Origin: Microcaldota archaeon | GTDB lineage: Archaea > Micrarchaeota > Micrarchaeia > Micrarchaeales > CABMGC01 | Assembly: GCA_030040265.1 (NCBI GenBank) | Contig: JASHUB010000008.1 | Location: forward strand, 1 to 6,401 | Direction: 5' to 3' | Length of the DNA: 6,401 nt | Part shown: piece by piece, positions 5,800 through 6,401 of the stretch | How the letters are laid out: each line of letters opens with the position of its first letter | Position numbering within the stretch: position 1 is the first letter of the stretch | Translations under genes and position numbers: made by a program | The notes under the pieces: generated by a model | Databases searched by the model: none | Told to the model about the DNA's origin: nothing | Seen by the model: only the letters and a program-made list of their open reading frames with translations

Positions 5800-6398
5800 T
5801 ACAACCCACCAGCCAGAGTCCTCTGCCTTATCTGCTCGCTCACGGTGCCCAACGGAACCAGGTATTCCGGCTCGAGGAACGTCAGCATCTCGTTGCCCTG
5901 CACGATCGTCGGGCTGACGCCGAACGTCGCGCCTATCCCTGCGGCGATCTCGTCGGCGCGCCTCAGGGCGATGTTCGTCGCCTCCTCCTCGTTACCTCCT
6001 CTCGACGTGACCATCGCGTAGGTGATGAGCGCGTTGGATAACGACTTGCTTACGTTGTCGTACAGGTTGTGCCACATCGTGACCTCTCCCTTCACCCTCT
6101 CCGTCTCCTTCTTGTTTGCCTTCGGGTCGTTGACTATGCGCTGGTACTTGTCCTCCGTAGCGTTGAGCCTGTCGCGTATCCTTGCTATGTACTCGTCCTT
6201 GTTTATCACGTAGAGCTGCGTTGCCAGCCTGAACGGGTCCTTGCTGAGCGTGACGACCTTGCTGAACATCGAAGAGAAGTCCTCCTTCTCCTCGTCGCTC
6301 ATCTCCGTCGCAGAGCTGTACACCGGCACCTTGATGAAGACGCTCGCGTTGACGATGTCTCCCCTCCTGACTATTATCGCGTTTCCCGCAGGGGACAT
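5799..6398 (-). CDS. VirB4 N-terminal-module-like protein, paralogue of the 275-aa protein (5' end possibly cut)
   Basis: The ORF ends at TAG (5799-5801). Its first visible ATG is at 6396-6398, only three bases from the window edge, and the frame is still open there (ACC), so the true start may lie outside. The visible 199 residues lack a membrane helix and cysteines. They show the same anchors as the 275-aa protein at a constant offset of 80: PFR (55-57 versus 135-137), Y70/Y150, G168/G248, E170/E250 and Y-x-x-P (179-182 versus 259-262), with one-residue slippage around EEEA (137-140) versus EKEA (218-221). Overall identity is low, so this rests on order and spacing. If the proteins are alike along their whole length, 60-80 upstream residues including membrane helices would be missing here. 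It is probably a cytoplasmic or membrane-associated partner of the VirB4-like ATPase. The assignment is inference. Confidence 0.75.
   Translation of the reverse strand: MSPAGNAIIVRRGDIVNASVFIKVPVYSSATEMSDEEKEDFSSMFSKVVTLSKDPFRLATQLYVINKDEYIARIRDRLNATEDKYQRIVNDPKANKKETERVKGEVTMWHNLYDNVSKSLSNALITYAMVTSRGGNEEEATNIALRRADEIAAGIGATFGVSPTIVQGNEMLTFLEPEYLVPLGTVSEQIRQRTLAGGL
5805..5810 (-). promoter_or_regulatory. Ribosome binding site GGTGGG deciding a GTG start
   Basis: GGTGGG lies 5 bases before the GTG at 5799 and inside the last codons of the preceding gene. Together with the TAGTG stop/start overlap it favours GTG over the later ATG and indicates translational coupling of the two genes. Confidence 0.5.
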
Positions 6399-6401
6399 GG
6401 T

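Noticed and set aside
1..6401. Conjugative element hypothesis (integrated plasmid)
   Set aside because: No relaxase, VirD4-type coupling protein, integrase, attachment repeat or origin is visible in this window, so transfer of an element cannot be claimed from these bases.

Overview
The window looks archaeal. The evidence is an AT-rich TATA/BRE-like element upstream of an ORF in a moderately GC-rich background, GTGAT-type Shine-Dalgarno sites very close to start codons, frequent AGG (Arg) and ATA (Ile) codons, and a surface protein carrying about twenty N-glycosylation sequons between two membrane anchors. I cannot assign a lineage. A DPANN or similar small-genome archaeon would fit but is not proven. 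All eight supported genes lie on the minus strand and are tightly packed. No stretch over 300 bases is empty, and I saw no tRNA, rRNA, CRISPR array, transposase or relaxase.

Upstream cluster in transcription order (window positions 6401 down to 2760): (1) a 199-codon ORF, possibly truncated at its 5' end by the window edge, resembling the N-terminal module of VirB4-family ATPases; (2) a 275-aa protein with two N-terminal membrane helices followed by what appears to be a second copy of that module; (3) a 502-aa VirB4-like ATPase with intact Walker A and Walker B motifs but almost no N-terminal module of its own; (4) a 98-aa helical protein that aligns without gaps to the ATPase's C-terminal domain; (5) a 117-aa protein with a cysteine-containing N-terminus and two membrane helices. 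Gaps range from a 1-base overlap to 38 bases, so these are probably co-transcribed.

Downstream cluster (2735 down to 1): a TATA-like promoter in the largest gap (70 bases) precedes (6) a 266-aa protein with a Pro/Ala/Gln-rich N-terminus, a coiled coil and a winged-helix-like C-terminus; (7) a 46-aa very basic protein; (8) at least 572 residues of a membrane-anchored, sequon-rich surface protein running off the left edge.

Taken together, this looks like a divergent type IV secretion/conjugation-derived membrane machine. The VirB4 motor seems to be split over several genes: membrane-bound N-terminal modules, a separate cytoplasmic motor, and a free-standing copy of the motor's C-terminal domain. 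The surface protein could be the outward-facing part. The VirB4 ATPase assignment is well supported by motifs. The split-VirB4 model and any substrate (DNA or protein) are inference.
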